Shown: positions 27,357 through 41,600, counted from the first letter of the stretch. The stretch is DNA of 64,000 bases from Monarcha castaneiventris obscurior (GCA_026261815.1 JAMPIT010000379.1:19084501-19148500), one strand, 5' to 3'. Notes: generated from the letters alone by a model not told the origin. Translations and numbers: made by a program.

Positions 27357-28180
27357 AATCTCCCCCATCCAGGGAGGTCTAATTAAGGCACAACTGTGTC
27401 AGAACAGCACAGGCAGGAATGATAACAGTAAGGTACAGTTATGGCAGAAGTATCACATCCTGATTGCAGGAAAGGCATGAACAATGTTGGCAACTAATTG
27501 CCATCACTGAGGGAACATTGCAGTCACAGTCTGTTAACTCTCTCAAATCCATCATTAGTTACTGAATAGTAGCTAAGGAAGTGTAATTTAGGTAGTGAGG
27601 AGGACATACAAAGCAGCAGCACACAGAAGACACCAAAAGCTATGTCTCCATACTAATCCTTGGATGTGATACTGAAGAAGTGGCAAGAGGACATCTTCAG
27701 AAGTGGTAGGAGGACATCTTCAGAAGGGGCAGGAGGACATCTTCAGCACGGGAACATGACTTTGGATGGGTTCTAGCTATGGTCAGAGTAGATGCTGTCA
27801 TTAATATCAGCCATGCTCCATGTGTACATTATCCCATTGCTACTGTGATGTCCTGTGTAACTAAAACTCACTCCTTCTATTTGCTCCAGAACCACCTCCA
27901 AAGCTTCTTGTAAAGCTTCTGGCAGCAGCATATGAAGGCACACTAACTCCCATCTTCTCTGAGAGAAGAGGCAACTCAAAGCCTCTTCTCTTACCCTCTT
28001 ACCCTCTAGAAAAAGTCATCACGTTATAACTGGAGTTCTGCTCAACAAAAATTGCTTCCCTCAGTTTCAAGAAGGAACTGGCAAACTGCTACCCAGGGAG
28101 ACCGTAGAATTTTCTGTGTAGTGCACTATGAAAACACAGATGGATTTTTATCCGTTGTCAGTCTTGCACTAGACAAATGC
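27357..28180. other. Unassigned sequence between LTR and CR1
   Basis: Noncoding sequence with no recognised gene. It could include the remains of the internal region belonging to the LTR-like unit on its left, but no retroviral motif was recognised. It contains the 23-bp tandem repeat at 27677-27745. Confidence 0.5.
27677..27745. repeat. 23-bp minisatellite, three copies
   Basis: Three consecutive 23-base units begin at 27677, 27700 and 27723. Each ends in the invariant GAGGACATCTTCA. The variable first half differs by one to three substitutions between copies, so the array is older than the perfect 15-bp array at 10817. Confidence 0.93.
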
Positions 28181-28438
28181 AGGACATGACAGGATCAAGT
28201 GTCAATGGCTTTAAACTGAGAGTAGAGTTTAGGTTAGATATTAGGAAGAAATTTTTTACTCAAAGAGTGGTGAGGCACTGGAACAGGTAGGCTGGGTAGG
28301 TTTTGGACTCCCCATCCCTGGAAGTATTCAAGGCCAGGTTGGATAGGGCTCTAGAGACTACCTGGCAGGGGGCTTGGAATTAGAGGACCTTTCAGGTCCC
28401 TTCCTACCCAAACCACTCTGTGATTCTATAATTCTATG
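28181..28438 (+). mobile_element. CR1 LINE 3' fragment
   Basis: Sense-strand CR1 3' end. It shows the end of the reverse-transcriptase ORF region ('ggcactggaacagg' at about 28272), the 'ccatccctggaagtattca' segment, the 'ggtcccttcctaccc' segment and a TTCTATAATTCTATG tail ending at 28438. The segment after 'gaacagg' is altered relative to most CR1s. It is 5'-truncated, with no target-site duplication apparent and no coding capacity left. Confidence 0.93.
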
Positions 28439-31400
28439 CTTGGTCATTAGGATCGTGCAGTAACACAGGTTGGTAGGGTTCCTTGCACTTCTAAACATAT
28501 AATTATCCACCTTAAAGATATCACACACTAAAAAATAAAGCCCAACAGCTAAAAGGAGTCCAAAGTGTTGAACGTATAGTAAAAACTGGACACTTAGAGA
28601 CCTGAAAGAAAATGAGATACAGCAGAGGCAGAGGAAAGAAGGAAGAAATTGAGATATAGAATGATTCAATGGCAAAAGAGGAATGGAAATAATAAAAATA
28701 ATAAGGAATTGACAGGTAGATAAATATTCACAGTAGGGGTGGCTTGGTAGGTATTTGCACTGGACTTTGGAGGAATCTTTTCAAATTGCAAATGCACATC
28801 CTCAAAAAAATTCTCGCATTTTAGTGCCACAGTTTCACACACTTCCTTGACCCTCTCCATTCTTTTCTGTACTTCTGCTCTGTAGAAATATGCTGCAAAG
28901 TGTATATGAAAATGTTTAGGTCTAAAATTTATCCTATTTGTCAAATTAAATTTTTACTAATCAATTCCTTCTTTTGAAAACAGTTATGAGCCTTTTCAGT
29001 TCCTTCATTTCAGCAATTGGAAATTAATTTCTAAATCTCCCTCAGCTATTCCTTACGACAACTGTATGATTTTATAAATAACTGACCCACTTTACCATGA
29101 CAAAAACTATATGTCTGAGAACTGTTTGTCCAGAAGGTTGAGAAGTTCCTTACCTCGATGCAACATATGCTTTACCAGATGCTTCACAGGGAAGACAACG
29201 ATGCTGATAAAAACAAATTGTGCTGGGAGCAAACTTTTAGTGAACTGATTTGGATTTTACCTTAACCTTAGGATGGACTGATTCTACCACTCTCTGGTGG
29301 TGGGTATCTGAATTTGTTTTTCATGATTGTGGTTGTAATGAGCTATGCAAGAAACAGTCCACTCTCCGCCCCTTCATTTGTCAAGATCAATAAATGCTTT
29401 TGAGTGAAGCACTTATATGGCAAAAATGCAGACACTGATGTCTTTATGGAGGGGAAAATATATCACAACTGCAATTGGTTTTTAAGCCATCCTATTACCT
29501 TCAGTTCATGTTAATTAGATCCACAATAAAATTTTCACTGTGTTGATGAACTGTAGCAAAAAAAGCTCATAAAACCTGCAGTTATTTCCATTTGCTCAGT
29601 GCCACTGGACTGTGTGGAAAATGGGAGTAAGTTCTTACTGAAGCTCTCAGTTACACGTATTCCCTGAGAAAATAACAAGGGTAATTTGATTTCTATTTTC
29701 AGTTTTTTTCTTTTCCTATATACAGTGGGCAGTGGCTGTCATCTTTATAAACTGTCTCACTTTTCATACTATTTTATTGATCAGTAATTTGTCATTTTAA
29801 GTTCCTTCACTAACTTTGCTTTATTAGTGATAGTTTTTTTGTCCAGCTATTTTACAATTATTTTAACTTTGTTATAATATTATAAAAACTATTGATAAGA
29901 AATTTGTATTTTGCTGTCAATATTCCAGTAAAAAAGTAATTAATAAACAGAACCTTTATACTACACTATTATGAAGGGATGGAATAATCATTATGGAGCA
30001 TGATTGCTACAAAAATACCTGAACAGTTCTTCTTTATAAATTGTTGTAGAAATGGAGGCAGTGGTGTGTGTTTTCTCTTATCTTTTTCCAGAGTATCCCA
30101 ATGACACAGCTGGGAAAGGGAATTAGACAATGTTGATGGAAGAGAATTTATATGCAAAGACACTGGAATTTTCCAAGCCATAGGATGAGAAAATGTTATA
30201 GTAGGATAAACTGTGCAAAAGAGGAGCCATATGTTTTGAGTGCTATTGATTTTTCTTCTTTAGATTGGATATTGATTGCTCCTGTCTGTCCATTGATTAG
30301 TGAAAAAGTCTATTTTTCACTTTCAAGAGAATCGCTTTGCTGCCCTTTATTCCTAGGCAAAATCCCTATAGATGCTACACTTCAGGAATTTCTAGGCATA
30401 CGTGACCTTTTAATTATTTATGACTTGCATATCTATCGCTGAAATCTCATGGCAGGAAATGAGATTAGATTGCTCTGAATGAAGGACCAGGTTCTCCAAG
30501 TTGTAGGTCAGAAGCATGGCATCCAGAGACAGCCTATTGTTCTGCACATACATTGCCTTGGCATACTAGAAATAAATTGAAGATTACATGTCCAAAATTC
30601 TACAGTATTTTTCTTCATTACTCAAAAGATAGGAAATGCCATCATCTTCATTAAGAAGAAAAAGTAGGGGCTGTTCCTCAGGGTTTGCTCTTCTTGCTCA
30701 CCAGCCAGCAGTGCTGGCAGCCTGCCTTGGTCTTCCCCGGAGGAATACAACTTCTCCACCCTGCACAAGAAACTGCCCCAGCCCCCCTCCTGCAGAGACA
30801 CAGCCCCACAGCCCCCCCAGCACAGAGATGGACATCAAGAACATGTTCAGGCCCTCACAGGAATTTTTCTGCAGTGAAAACCATTACTTGATTTCAATAC
30901 AAAAGTCAGAAAACAAATATTGAGTGCAGTCTGGGAGTTTATGATTGTGGCTAGCTCTGGGGGCTAGATGTCCTTCATATTTTGTTTATTTGCATTATGT
31001 TGCTACAGCAAATACAAACAGCCAGTTAAGCCTACAATGTACTCATACTCTAGAGAAGCACAAAGGTCAGTCTGATAAAAATGAGGACTGTGGAATGGGA
31101 AGAGTGTTTTTGGTTGTTTTGTTGGGGTTTTTTAATTACTCTGCAAGAATGTTATTGCTTTATCTTCAGTCCTAAAATTCAATATTTATTTTCCAGAAGA
31201 CATGAAAAAAAATTTAACATTGCTAATGTGTTTTCCACTTCAGAAATGTATTTGAAATATGACAAAAACCCCTGCTTTCAAGTATGTTTTCTCCAAAGCC
31301 AGTAATAGGTTTTAATGGCTCAGAAAGAATATCATAATACAGCATCATCAAACCTAATCTACCGTAAGAAGAATAGTAATATCAAATGGCCTCTCCTATA

Positions 31401-34400
31401 GAAATGAATTGTAATTAATTACCTAATTTGTTGGAGCATTTGTAATATATATTTAATGACACTACTGTCTGGCAGAGCCTTCCAGACAGTGTTCTGAAGA
31501 AACATGATCTAAGCATAGCCTCAAGCTGGTATTATCAAATAACATACCATGCTACATAAAAAAGTCCAGATAAAACAAGCAGCTAATGTTTCAGCTTACA
31601 GGGCCTCAGGAAAGCCTGTTTTCACCCTAACATTTCTCTCTGGCAGCCCCATCGCCTCTGCCTTTATATCTAGAACATGCAATAAATAAGTATTCAGCAC
31701 TGGCATGATTGTGGGTAGCACCAAGCAAACAATAGCCCATTACTATATATCACACTCCAATTACTAAAGCTCTTGCCATGTGTCTAATAGTCTGATATAA
31801 ACAGTCCATTAGGCTTTCTAATGGTGGTGTTAAATACAGGGTGAACGAATAGTACTAGAACAGTTAGAAGCCCGTGAGCAGCTTTGCATCTTCCCATGCC
31901 ACTCCATTTAATGAGATTATGCTATTGCTTTGGTCGATAGAAATTGTCATTTGAACGTTTCCAGTTCTCCTGCCCTTTTATGTTGAACTGACAAGGCAGA
32001 TGTATCTAAATATTTACCCTTTTGTCTATTTTCTTCAACAGAGTAAAGTCCTTGCCCTTTGTTCCCACTTACGTCATTGCCTCATTTTTCCAGATGGAAC
32101 AATGCATCTCTGGTAATCAAGTAGGGAATCTCTGGTGCAGACCCTTCCTGGAATCTAATGCAGCCTGTGAATCTCTCAGCATCTTTGAGAGACAACATTA
32201 GTCATACAAATGACCCCTGCATCAGTGTTCTGGCAAGGCATTGTAAAAGTTTATTCAATTATGGTATGATTTTTTTTCCAATTAGAGGAATATCCATTAG
32301 TTTTCTTTACTTTGATTAAAAATAGTAGAGCCTTTCAAATTCAGAATAACTACAACAAAAAGCTACTTAAGACTTGGAAATGTAAATTCAAAAGATAATA
32401 TATATGAAGAGTAAAATAATTTAAGGAGAAGTATTAGATTAGAATAAAAATGTTTACAGAACTGTAAAACTAAGTTTCCTTTAGAAAGGCTATAGCATAT
32501 TGGTGTGTGTTATAAAGAATGAAACACCAGAGAATAACATTCAGTAATGTTCTCCATCATAGACTGAAATTGCATTAACTGCTGAGCTATAGTATAAACA
32601 AATAAACTGAAGAAAATGACAAAACTGATTCTAAATATCTGAGTCTCACAGACTGATTATTGTTTAGTTTAAGCTATAATGAACAGTAAAGTGTGGATAT
32701 GCTGTTTAATTTTAGAGATGTAAGTGTGCCAAAAGGCAGCAGCCAAGCAGATCTTTAGTTTAGATTTATCTGACAAAACCTGTTAAATTATTGTAAAAAT
32801 TCAACTTTGATATCATACACTAACCAAGTCCAGAATTATAGTGTATCTCGTATGTAAAACACAATAAAATGTTACACGTAACATTTTGGCATTTACCATT
32901 TGTTTCTGCAGTGTTTCTTTCTTTTAAATTCTGCTAATTTAGTAATTACAAAAGTAATCAACAAGCCTTCTGTCCATAGGTGTTCTACAAAGCTAATGAA
33001 TTTAGCAGGAACCATGACAAAAACCAGCATTGTAGCACAGGTTAGTGTGCACGGCACTGCACTGATGCAGTACTGCACCAAAGGAACCTCCTTTCAAGAT
33101 TAGGAAGTAAGCTGGCATCTTGCTTGCTCTAATTTTGGGGAACCTGACTGATATAACACCTTGGGTGTCATCTAGGGATGACTGTGACCATGGTTTGCAA
33201 TGTATTTTACTGTATAGACAAATTTTCCAAACCATTTCACAGTTGTCATTGAACAGGCTTTGGAATAATACCAACCAAAGATTACATGGTAACTTGTGTT
33301 CTCTGTTGTTTTGTTCAATTTGGTAGGGATTTCCCTAATGACTCATGAAAAATGTAGTCAAGAATGCAAAGAGGCTCTATCACCTCTTTGTGACACAGCC
33401 TCAAATAGAAGACCATTTTTAAATAAATGGGCGATGCTCCAGAACTTCCTGGTGAGGAGAGGGGATCTCTTGGAAGCTCTCATGAGCCACAGTTAAGTAA
33501 ATGGGAGCAGAGCTGTTAGCTCTCAGTCTGTAGGAGCTTTCTTTGTTCTTCTAAGAAGGAAGCAGTTAAAAATCTGAAAAGGGCAAAATGCAAAGTGTTC
33601 ACAGAAGTCACAGAATTAGAAGAAAAATTCTGTCCCTTGAATAAGTTGAGGCCTGAAGTCATTTGGTTGTAAGTGAAACCAAAAGCTATTGGAAATGAGA
33701 CTGCATACACAGCTGGAAGCCACTTCCAGGAATGTCAGAAGTTTCTGATGGAATTGACAGGTATTAGGGCAACCTACATATTAAGCTTCACAAATACAAG
33801 TTGTGTGTGGTTTAGACTGACCTCATTTTAGATACCTAAACTGTAGATTTCTACCTCTGACCTCATTGCCAGAGGTTCTTCTTGTAATTGACAGTATGAA
33901 AGAAGTATATAGGTAGTTTTAGGGCATGTTTCATCTTAGCTGCTCTAGCCTTACAGGAATCTCATTTTACAAATGCATATTTCATTTCACTCATTAAAAA
34001 TTAATTTTAGGCCACTGGTGCAGTCACAAAGCCAGATCCACATTATAGTCAGTCACATCAGATCAGGTGTAAAGCTGGAAATGCCAATGTCCCAAACCAC
34101 AAATATCTTAGAACAAAGAATCTGAAAAGCTTATAGTTCATGGGGAAAAAAGGAAAGCAGAAGAACTTCGAACAGCTAAAAATCATCAGCCACTTAGTAT
34201 GCTATGAGGAAGCCAACAAATATTGAATTTGGACTTGTTGTTACTATGACTTCATGCAACATCAAATAATGATTAAAACAGGGTGTGAGGGAGCTGTTAT
34301 GTTGTATTACCCTGGCATATCACTTAGATGAAAAAGAGATGATGGTAAATCACAAATCATTGACTGGTCTACTTGAACAACCTTCACCACTTCAGGCATT

Positions 34401-34758
34401 GTAAGAAAGCCAAATGGTGATATGAGGCTGTACACTGACGTTAAGAAACAGTCCTTAAATAATCTCTCTCATGTTCACAGCACAATGGTTAAAAACAGGA
34501 AGAAAATATGTAGCAGTTTAAACTTTTCATACATTTATCATTTTCAACACACCTGAACATGAAATGAAATGCCTCCTGGTTGCCTCAGTTCTACAAGAGC
34601 CTTTTAGATTCAATAAAGTGTTAAAGACTTTTCAGACTTACAAAATGGCCCTCATTTGAGACATGAGAATTAAAGACATGCAGTCAAGCTGCTGTCTTTA
34701 ATGCCACAGAACAAAGAAGAAATATTTGGTAATAGGATAAACAGCAGCTGCATAACCA
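28439..34758. other. Unique noncoding DNA, no gene recognised
   Basis: AT-rich sequence without a recognised gene. The GC-richer pocket at about 30640-30860 carries a proline-rich 95-codon plus-strand frame with no recognised similarity and an alternative overlapping frame, so coding is doubtful. A 9-bp inverted repeat lies at 31464-31490 and a 14-base AT palindrome at 29872-29885. Confidence 0.6.
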
Positions 34759-34815
34759 AACAGGACTGGAAAGGACAATCTGGGTCACCACATCCAGTCT
34801 CATTCTAAAATCTCC
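34759..34815 (-). mobile_element. Possible degraded CR1-like tail
   Basis: The plus-strand order 'aggactggaaaggacaatc', 'tgggtcaccacatccagtc' resembles the reverse complement of old CR1 3' ends (gactggaaaggacc, then tcatccagtcc). It lacks the octamer tail and is very short, so this is a weak call. Confidence 0.35.
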
Positions 34816-35152
34816 TGAATTTACAAATCTCCATCTAAAGAAAATTTATTTCTTTTTTGTCCTAACCCTTTACTCAAAGTCTACTGCAGAACCATAACTG
34901 AACCTTTAAACCAAAGATTAGAATTTTTTTGTCATAATTAAAACAGGAATTCCTGCAGTTTAGAGAAATTAGCAAATTAAATTAGCAATTAGGCTAGGCT
35001 AATTAATGGGAATGCTACCTTTTTTATAATCTCTGACTACCCTGATTTCCATATCAGCTCGTATATCACAGTGAATATTTTACTCAGTGCAGCTTCCTCT
35101 TCAGAATGCTTCTTTGAACACCAATATTTCTTTGGCTTAAAGAGAATGTCTA

Positions 35153-35328
35153 TGTGCTGGTTTTGGCTGGGGTAGAGTTAATTTTCTCCACAGCAGCTCG
35201 TATGGGGCTATGTTTTGGATTTGTGCTGGAAACGGAGGGATTTGTGCTCGATAACACAAGGATGTTTTAGCTATAACTGACCAGTGCTTACACAGGGTCA
35301 AGGCCTTTTCTTCTCTCCATCTTCACAC
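35153..35328 (+). mobile_element. 5' fragment of ERV LTR, same family as 57934
   Basis: Begins TGTGCTGGTTTTGGCTG and runs colinearly with the first about 170 bases of the LTR at 57934. Shared landmarks are 'ttttggatttgtgctgga' and 'cagtgcttacacag' followed by 'tcaaggccttttct'. It stops within the U3 region at about 35328. A local duplication of about 21 bases (GGATTTGTGCTGG... then GGATTTGTGCTCG) is private to this copy. Without the TATA box and polyadenylation region it cannot act as an LTR promoter. Confidence 0.88.
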
Positions 35329-38300
35329 CAAAGGAATATGTAATAAGAAGCCTAATATGAATAATTTTTACTGCTTTACTTATTACAACTATGATATATA
35401 ACTTATCAGAAATGACAGCTGATTGGCCATCAATATTTTGCAATCTTCCATAACAGTGTGTTGTTCTCTTTTGAATAGTTGGAGTCATACCAAGCAAAAC
35501 CTCCCTGACTGCCAGAATTCTGTCAAGAGTTAACTTTATCTTCTCTGAATAGTCAGTCGCATATAAACATCTATATTCTCATTATATTCCCAGAAGTGTT
35601 TATTGGTCATTATTTTCTGTAGTTCCAATGAAAATTCTGGTTTTAACCACTAGGGAAAAGAAATGACACTGTAAGAGTTAGATGTGCAATAAGGCTTTAT
35701 GGAGACAGATTAAAAGTCAGCAGACAGATGAGGAATTAGGTCTTGAAATGAAAAAGTTGAGAGTTTGAGGTGGGAGGGTATAAAGATCTAATGTTGCCCA
35801 GGAGATGAAAAACCACATTAAAAAAGACTTGTCTGCAGTACCTCACTGAAGAAATTTGTTAGCATAACAGTGGAGGAAAATTGCAAAGAATTGAGTGAGT
35901 AATAAACACTGACACTTGAACACAAACAAAAGGCAAATGCACAATCAATATTTATTTGAAAGACATATGGGCAGAAGCAATTCTTAGCCTCAGTGTTACG
36001 TTAAGTGTAAAGGGAATCTTGCAATAATCGGGTTTTGCCATTGTTCTGGTCAAATTATGTAAATTCTGGAAAGCAGCTGAACTTAAACATGTGGTGAAGT
36101 TTCTTTCCAAACCTGGAGAAAAAGCCTTCAGCAGGCTCTGTCTGTGCTATAACCAAATCGCCACAAAGAAATTACACCCACAACCTACACTTAGACAAAA
36201 CCTGTCTCAATCAAAGAAGCATTCAAAAAACTAAACACATTTAAAAACATGGGCTCTGCTCTGACATTTCAGCTTGCTCTAGTGAGGACTTGGACTTTAT
36301 TTTTTGTCTGTAAGCCCTATAGCAAGGCCCACTTGGTCCAGGTGAGTTCAAAAAGAGAAGAACTTTGTCTGAGACACCCACATTGGTCAATATGAGAACT
36401 GAATATAGGTCTCCTTCACATAAAATGTACATGCCCAGAAAGATTAAGTGGCTGCTGCTACTGGGCATTGCATTCCAGGTTTAATCTGTTGGCTATCTTC
36501 ATTATTTCCTTCTGTATGACTTGCTTCATAAAAGAAATTGCTAAAAGCCTATATGTGGGGAAAGTCCACCTGTTACTTACGGATATAAAAAGCCTCCAGA
36601 GGAAAATGTGGAAGTAGAAAATACAGAGGCAATTATTTGAGGAACGACAAAAGCAGGTTTTACTTACTACTTTTTCCTCCTTTAAATAATTCAGCAACTG
36701 GGAGATTTCATGTCAGCAATTTCATTATAGGAATGAAATTACTTCACAATCCCTTTTCCTTTCACAATTGACACAGGTTCGGCTCCTCAGAGAGACTCTT
36801 GAATTCTTGAATTTCACCACAAGTGCTAATAACCATCAGCCCTTTCACTTTCTTGCTTACATTTCCCCGGCACATGGAAGAATGGATCCTTTAGTATCTG
36901 GTTTACTGCATTTCTGGAGAGAATGGAAAGTGAGCTACACTGTAACTAACTGGGCATAACGAGCTTTTGCTGGGATTTAGAATCTGTTAATAACCACAAC
37001 CTGTCTCCATAAGATAAAAACAATACCTGGCCTCTTATAGTTTTCCCTCACTTGGTATCTGTCTTGTTCATGCTTTATTGTGGCTGTCAGTGCATTTATT
37101 GTACAAGAAGTTAAGATTTCCCAAATGGAAGATGTATTTCTAGGAAAAACTGCCACCACTGTACAGGCAAGAGAAATACTGTCCTTTAATAAATATGAGC
37201 AAGAACTTTGACTGAATGTTTTAATCTTTGCACAAAATATTGAAAACTGTCTTCCTGTAGCAAGGAGGAAATATTAAACCAGCAGGGCACTTAACGCATT
37301 TCCTGGGACTAATATGAAAAAAATAATGAGATAAAAACAGATAAATTATGTTAAAGACGGGATATGAAAATGCAGGCATAACAGTACACCTGTAATAGCT
37401 AACAACAGGGAAGCAAAAATAAATGGTGGTCTGTAGCACAGCCCACTCACATTAGCATGCTGAGGGCACATCTTCACCCTGTTAATCTTTTCCAACCTGG
37501 CTTTTAAAAGTATATCTCTTTATCCTGAAAAGCCCATTTCTAGATTCTGGGACAGCTATATTTCCTTTAAGTGCTGCAGGAGCTGTCCTCCTTGTTCTCT
37601 CTGTATTTCTGTATGGCAGTGGCACGTGCCCCCTTCCCTTCTCAGTCCAGCCATGCTCAGCGGTGGGTTCCAGAAACACAGACATTTTCTCTGTTCCTCT
37701 CCTGAGTGGTGGAAGGACAGGCTGGGATAAGCTGCATGCAAGCACAAAAAGAGGTAAGGTGCTGAAGGATTGCAAACTATTTGCCCTTTCCAATCATCCT
37801 GCAATAAGTACCCCACCCTGATTTATTACATATGTTATGCTAATACCTAAGGAGACCTGTTTTTAACAGTCTGTGAAGACAAGGGATGTAGGGACATTCC
37901 CTGTTCTAAGTCCTGCCTGCCTCCTCTCTGAAATAACCTCTTGCAGATGGTGCTTGATTTCGAAATGCTGCAGCCCATTCTCGCACACTCCCCAGGCCTC
38001 CAGGTCTCCCTGAGGAATAACAGGGACCCACCTGAGTCCCCACACTCGGTCTCCCCTCACAGCTCCAACTGAGCTGATTTTTCAAACCTCTTGGCTTTTT
38101 AGTTTTTGAGGGATGTAAGTACATTTTTAAGCTGCTGAATCTTTCTTTGCAATTTTTTAATCTGTTCTGGTACAAGGACTTCCTATAACTAGGGAAAATC
38201 CAGCTCAGATTGCTACTAAGGGAATCTATTATATCATTATGATAGGCAAATTTCTAAGAGAAAAAAAAAAATCTCTTTTGTAAATAATATCACTGCCTCT

Positions 38301-38600
38301 ATAGATATCTTGGAAATTCCGTATTTTCTTTAACTATTAACTTTCTGGTGATTATGATGCTTGACTGTGATTCAGTGATTTAAACATGATCAGCCATTAT
38401 TCTCTTCCTATTGTATCATTCTCTTGCTGGTAATTAATGTCCTAAATGGTGCATTCACTGGAATATAGAAAAAAACTCTGCTTGACCACTTCAGCTTTTT
38501 AAGCTTTTTCGGATTCTTTCCCAGAACTCACTTCTGACAAGTATCTTTCTTCCAACTAATTGTTACTTTTTATAATTTTTCCTCCTCTTCTTACCTTATT

Positions 38601-38636
38601 GCACACAAACACATATACACATGCACATATACACGT
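38601..38636. repeat. CA/TA-rich low-complexity patch
   Basis: Interrupted alternating purine-pyrimidine tract (ACACAAACACATATACACATG...). It is a degenerate CA microsatellite. Confidence 0.75.
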
Positions 38637-41600
38637 ATTTTTTCCACCAGAATGTAATGAAAGGGAGTGGAAATGGCAACACAATAAGTCCAGTTTTCAT
38701 GAAAAAAATAACCTTGTTTAAGCAGAGATCTAATCCTCTGTCAAGCCATACTAAATTCTTCCAAGTATCATGACTGATAATGGGGTTACTCTCCCTTTTA
38801 CTGGCACACACCACAATACCTTCCAGAAGACCAAGTCCTACACCAGGAAAAGCTGCCCATTGTTGTATTTGTCTGCTTGAATTTATGCTTTCAGAAAGTG
38901 AGAAACTTCTGTCAAAAAATTATAGTCAAATATCACTACTTGATGTCAAAACAAATCGAGGAGGAAGTCAGGGATCCCTAGTATTAGTTTCTTGGAGGTG
39001 TTTTGTCCTTCATGAATTTCAAAAGCCTGAGCTTTTATGGAACAAGATAAAATAGATTAATTTTTTGTCCTTTAATATACAAAATTTATTGTTTCCCCCA
39101 TAATATAGATCAGAGGAAAATTATGCAGTTTATATTACACAGAAAGATGAAATCACTTCTTTAATACCTCTTAGCAATTTCTGCAATCTTTGTAATTCTT
39201 CTGATATCCTGTTGTCTGGGAGATATATGGGTCACTTCAGAAAGAGTAAATCCAAGTTCTAAGAGCTACACGTACTAATTAGATTTTTCAATAAATAATT
39301 TAGCAAGCCTGTTTCAGTTGAGCGGCTTCATTAAATACTTGAAAATATTTAACAATTTTGCTTCTTTTTACATCTGACACAGGTTTGTCTCCCCAGAGAT
39401 GTCCCTAGGTTTTTAAATACAATTGCACTGTTACTCCAATAAACCATTTGCACCTATTCTGCATACATTTGCTTTGTCATATTGATTATTTTAATTCTTC
39501 TTTTTTTAAATTTGTTTAGAGTTCATTGGTAATCACCCTTTAAAGCAGGAAACCTTAACCTGAGGGTTATAAAGGTCTGTCTTGCCTGTGGAAATTTTTC
39601 TGCCATGGGATTAGTGAAAGCTATGTAGAAAATAATTTAAGAAGAGCAAAGTATTTTACTATTGCATCCTCTTTCACAAATTTGATTTACTCTCTTTATT
39701 TTAAATCAATTTTGCTTCATAATTAAACAGATTTTGTGTTCAATATTTTTCTTTCTTATCACAAACAAGGCTTCAGTCTGTGAAATCTGCATGGGAGTAC
39801 AAGAATATTCCTGTTTTGTGGGTGGTGTTTAACGTCATTACAGTGTCTTATTAATGGCTCCCTTGTACTTCCCTGAATAATTAAATTCTGCTAATGGCTG
39901 TAGTATTTTCATGAGCAACATTATCCTTTTTTTATTATTATTACTGCCAATGAAGGATAGGAGGATGCCAACCACTAAAATACAGCTCTTGTGGAACCCA
40001 AGGACGTATACTTAGCATAAATCAATCCCATCAGAACGAGCTACAGAACAAGGCAAAGAGTTTTTCTGGAAGACTTTCAAAACACCATCAATAAACTGAT
40101 GCTACAATTGATTACTTCTCAGCATGCATTCTAAGATAAATGACCTGTGATTCCATTTAAAAGTTAATGTTGAAAAATCTTCAAATGCTAATAGAAAAGA
40201 GAAATACATAAACACTATAAAAAGACCTAAGCAGATATTTCAGGCAAAAAAATACAGGCATGCAAATATACCACAAAAAAAATGCATAAAGACCTATTTC
40301 AATACCCAAATATGTTTGTTTCACAGGTATTTGCAAGCTAGAAGACAATTACTAGACAAAGAGATAAAACAATGAAACTTTGAAGTTAATCCACAAGTTA
40401 AAACTCCTACAGGAACATAAAATTTGTTGCTGAATTTCATCAGTTACTGTTTAAACTCCTGAAATTCTCTCAATAAATACTCAAGGGCTAAATCACACCA
40501 TTAAAGCAATAGCATGCATTGGGGTTGTTTGCTCAGAGCTTGTTTGTCTCGGAAGCAGCTTATGCCGGCCCCCTCAGCAGTCCATTCCACAATAACAATG
40601 GGAAATACACAGACTTGTGCTCTCCATGAATCTTGACAGCTCAGTAGATGTGCACAGATGTCAGACAAACAAATAGCATGAGACAGACAAACAAATAAAT
40701 AGAGATGTCCAAACCTCTTTTGGCCTTTGCAGTGTGGAAAGATACTTTGTTCATGATGTTGTCACTACTGCCAGCCCAGCCAGACACACACAGCACAGCC
40801 AGGATCATTTAGGTGCCAAAACCAACGTGTCCTGATGCAGCCATTTCTGGGAAATCAATAACATGTGTGCATTGCATTTAGACTGGCTGATGGAGAAAGA
40901 TTCCTATGCCTGATAAAAGGGAGGTACTAAAATACTTTTCCACACAGAAATATTGGATGGTAACAAACAGTGATTTTAATATAAAAGTCTATGAAATATT
41001 TATGGGGAGCGACATTACAGAAAGGCATATAATATTGTCACCTCAAATAACCAGCAACTGAACATCATAAACCATTTTGCTCCTTCTGATCTGTCACCCA
41101 ATTTGTGTTTATTTGCAAACTGGCTTTGGTCCACAATTACCAGGACAACCTAGTTACATGGGAAATGTTTATATTCAGAATAGATCCACAGTATAATTTT
41201 TCCCCAAAGGATCATGTATTAATCTGAAGATTTATGAAAAGCTGCTTTTTATTTTTGATATTCTTATTAAAAGATGGTCTCATTAAAAATGATGGCTAAT
41301 TCCAGTGTGATTAGTTTGGATTGCTAAATAACACACTTGCAAATATGTCTGGTGACTTATGTAAAATCAGAAATTATTTAACTTGCATACAATTTTCCTA
41401 CTTCACTGTAGAAATTCCTCCATTGTCAAAGATACCCATTATCAAAAGCTGAATTCACTTCTTAGGCTCACAATAGTTACAATCACCTGCATAAGTGTCA
41501 GCCAGACTTGGTGGCTAATTGTTTTCCTGAAGTGCATTATCTGTGTTCTGCTAATAGAAATAATGAAAGCTTTAATGTTCATACTGCTTCTAGGGCAGAA

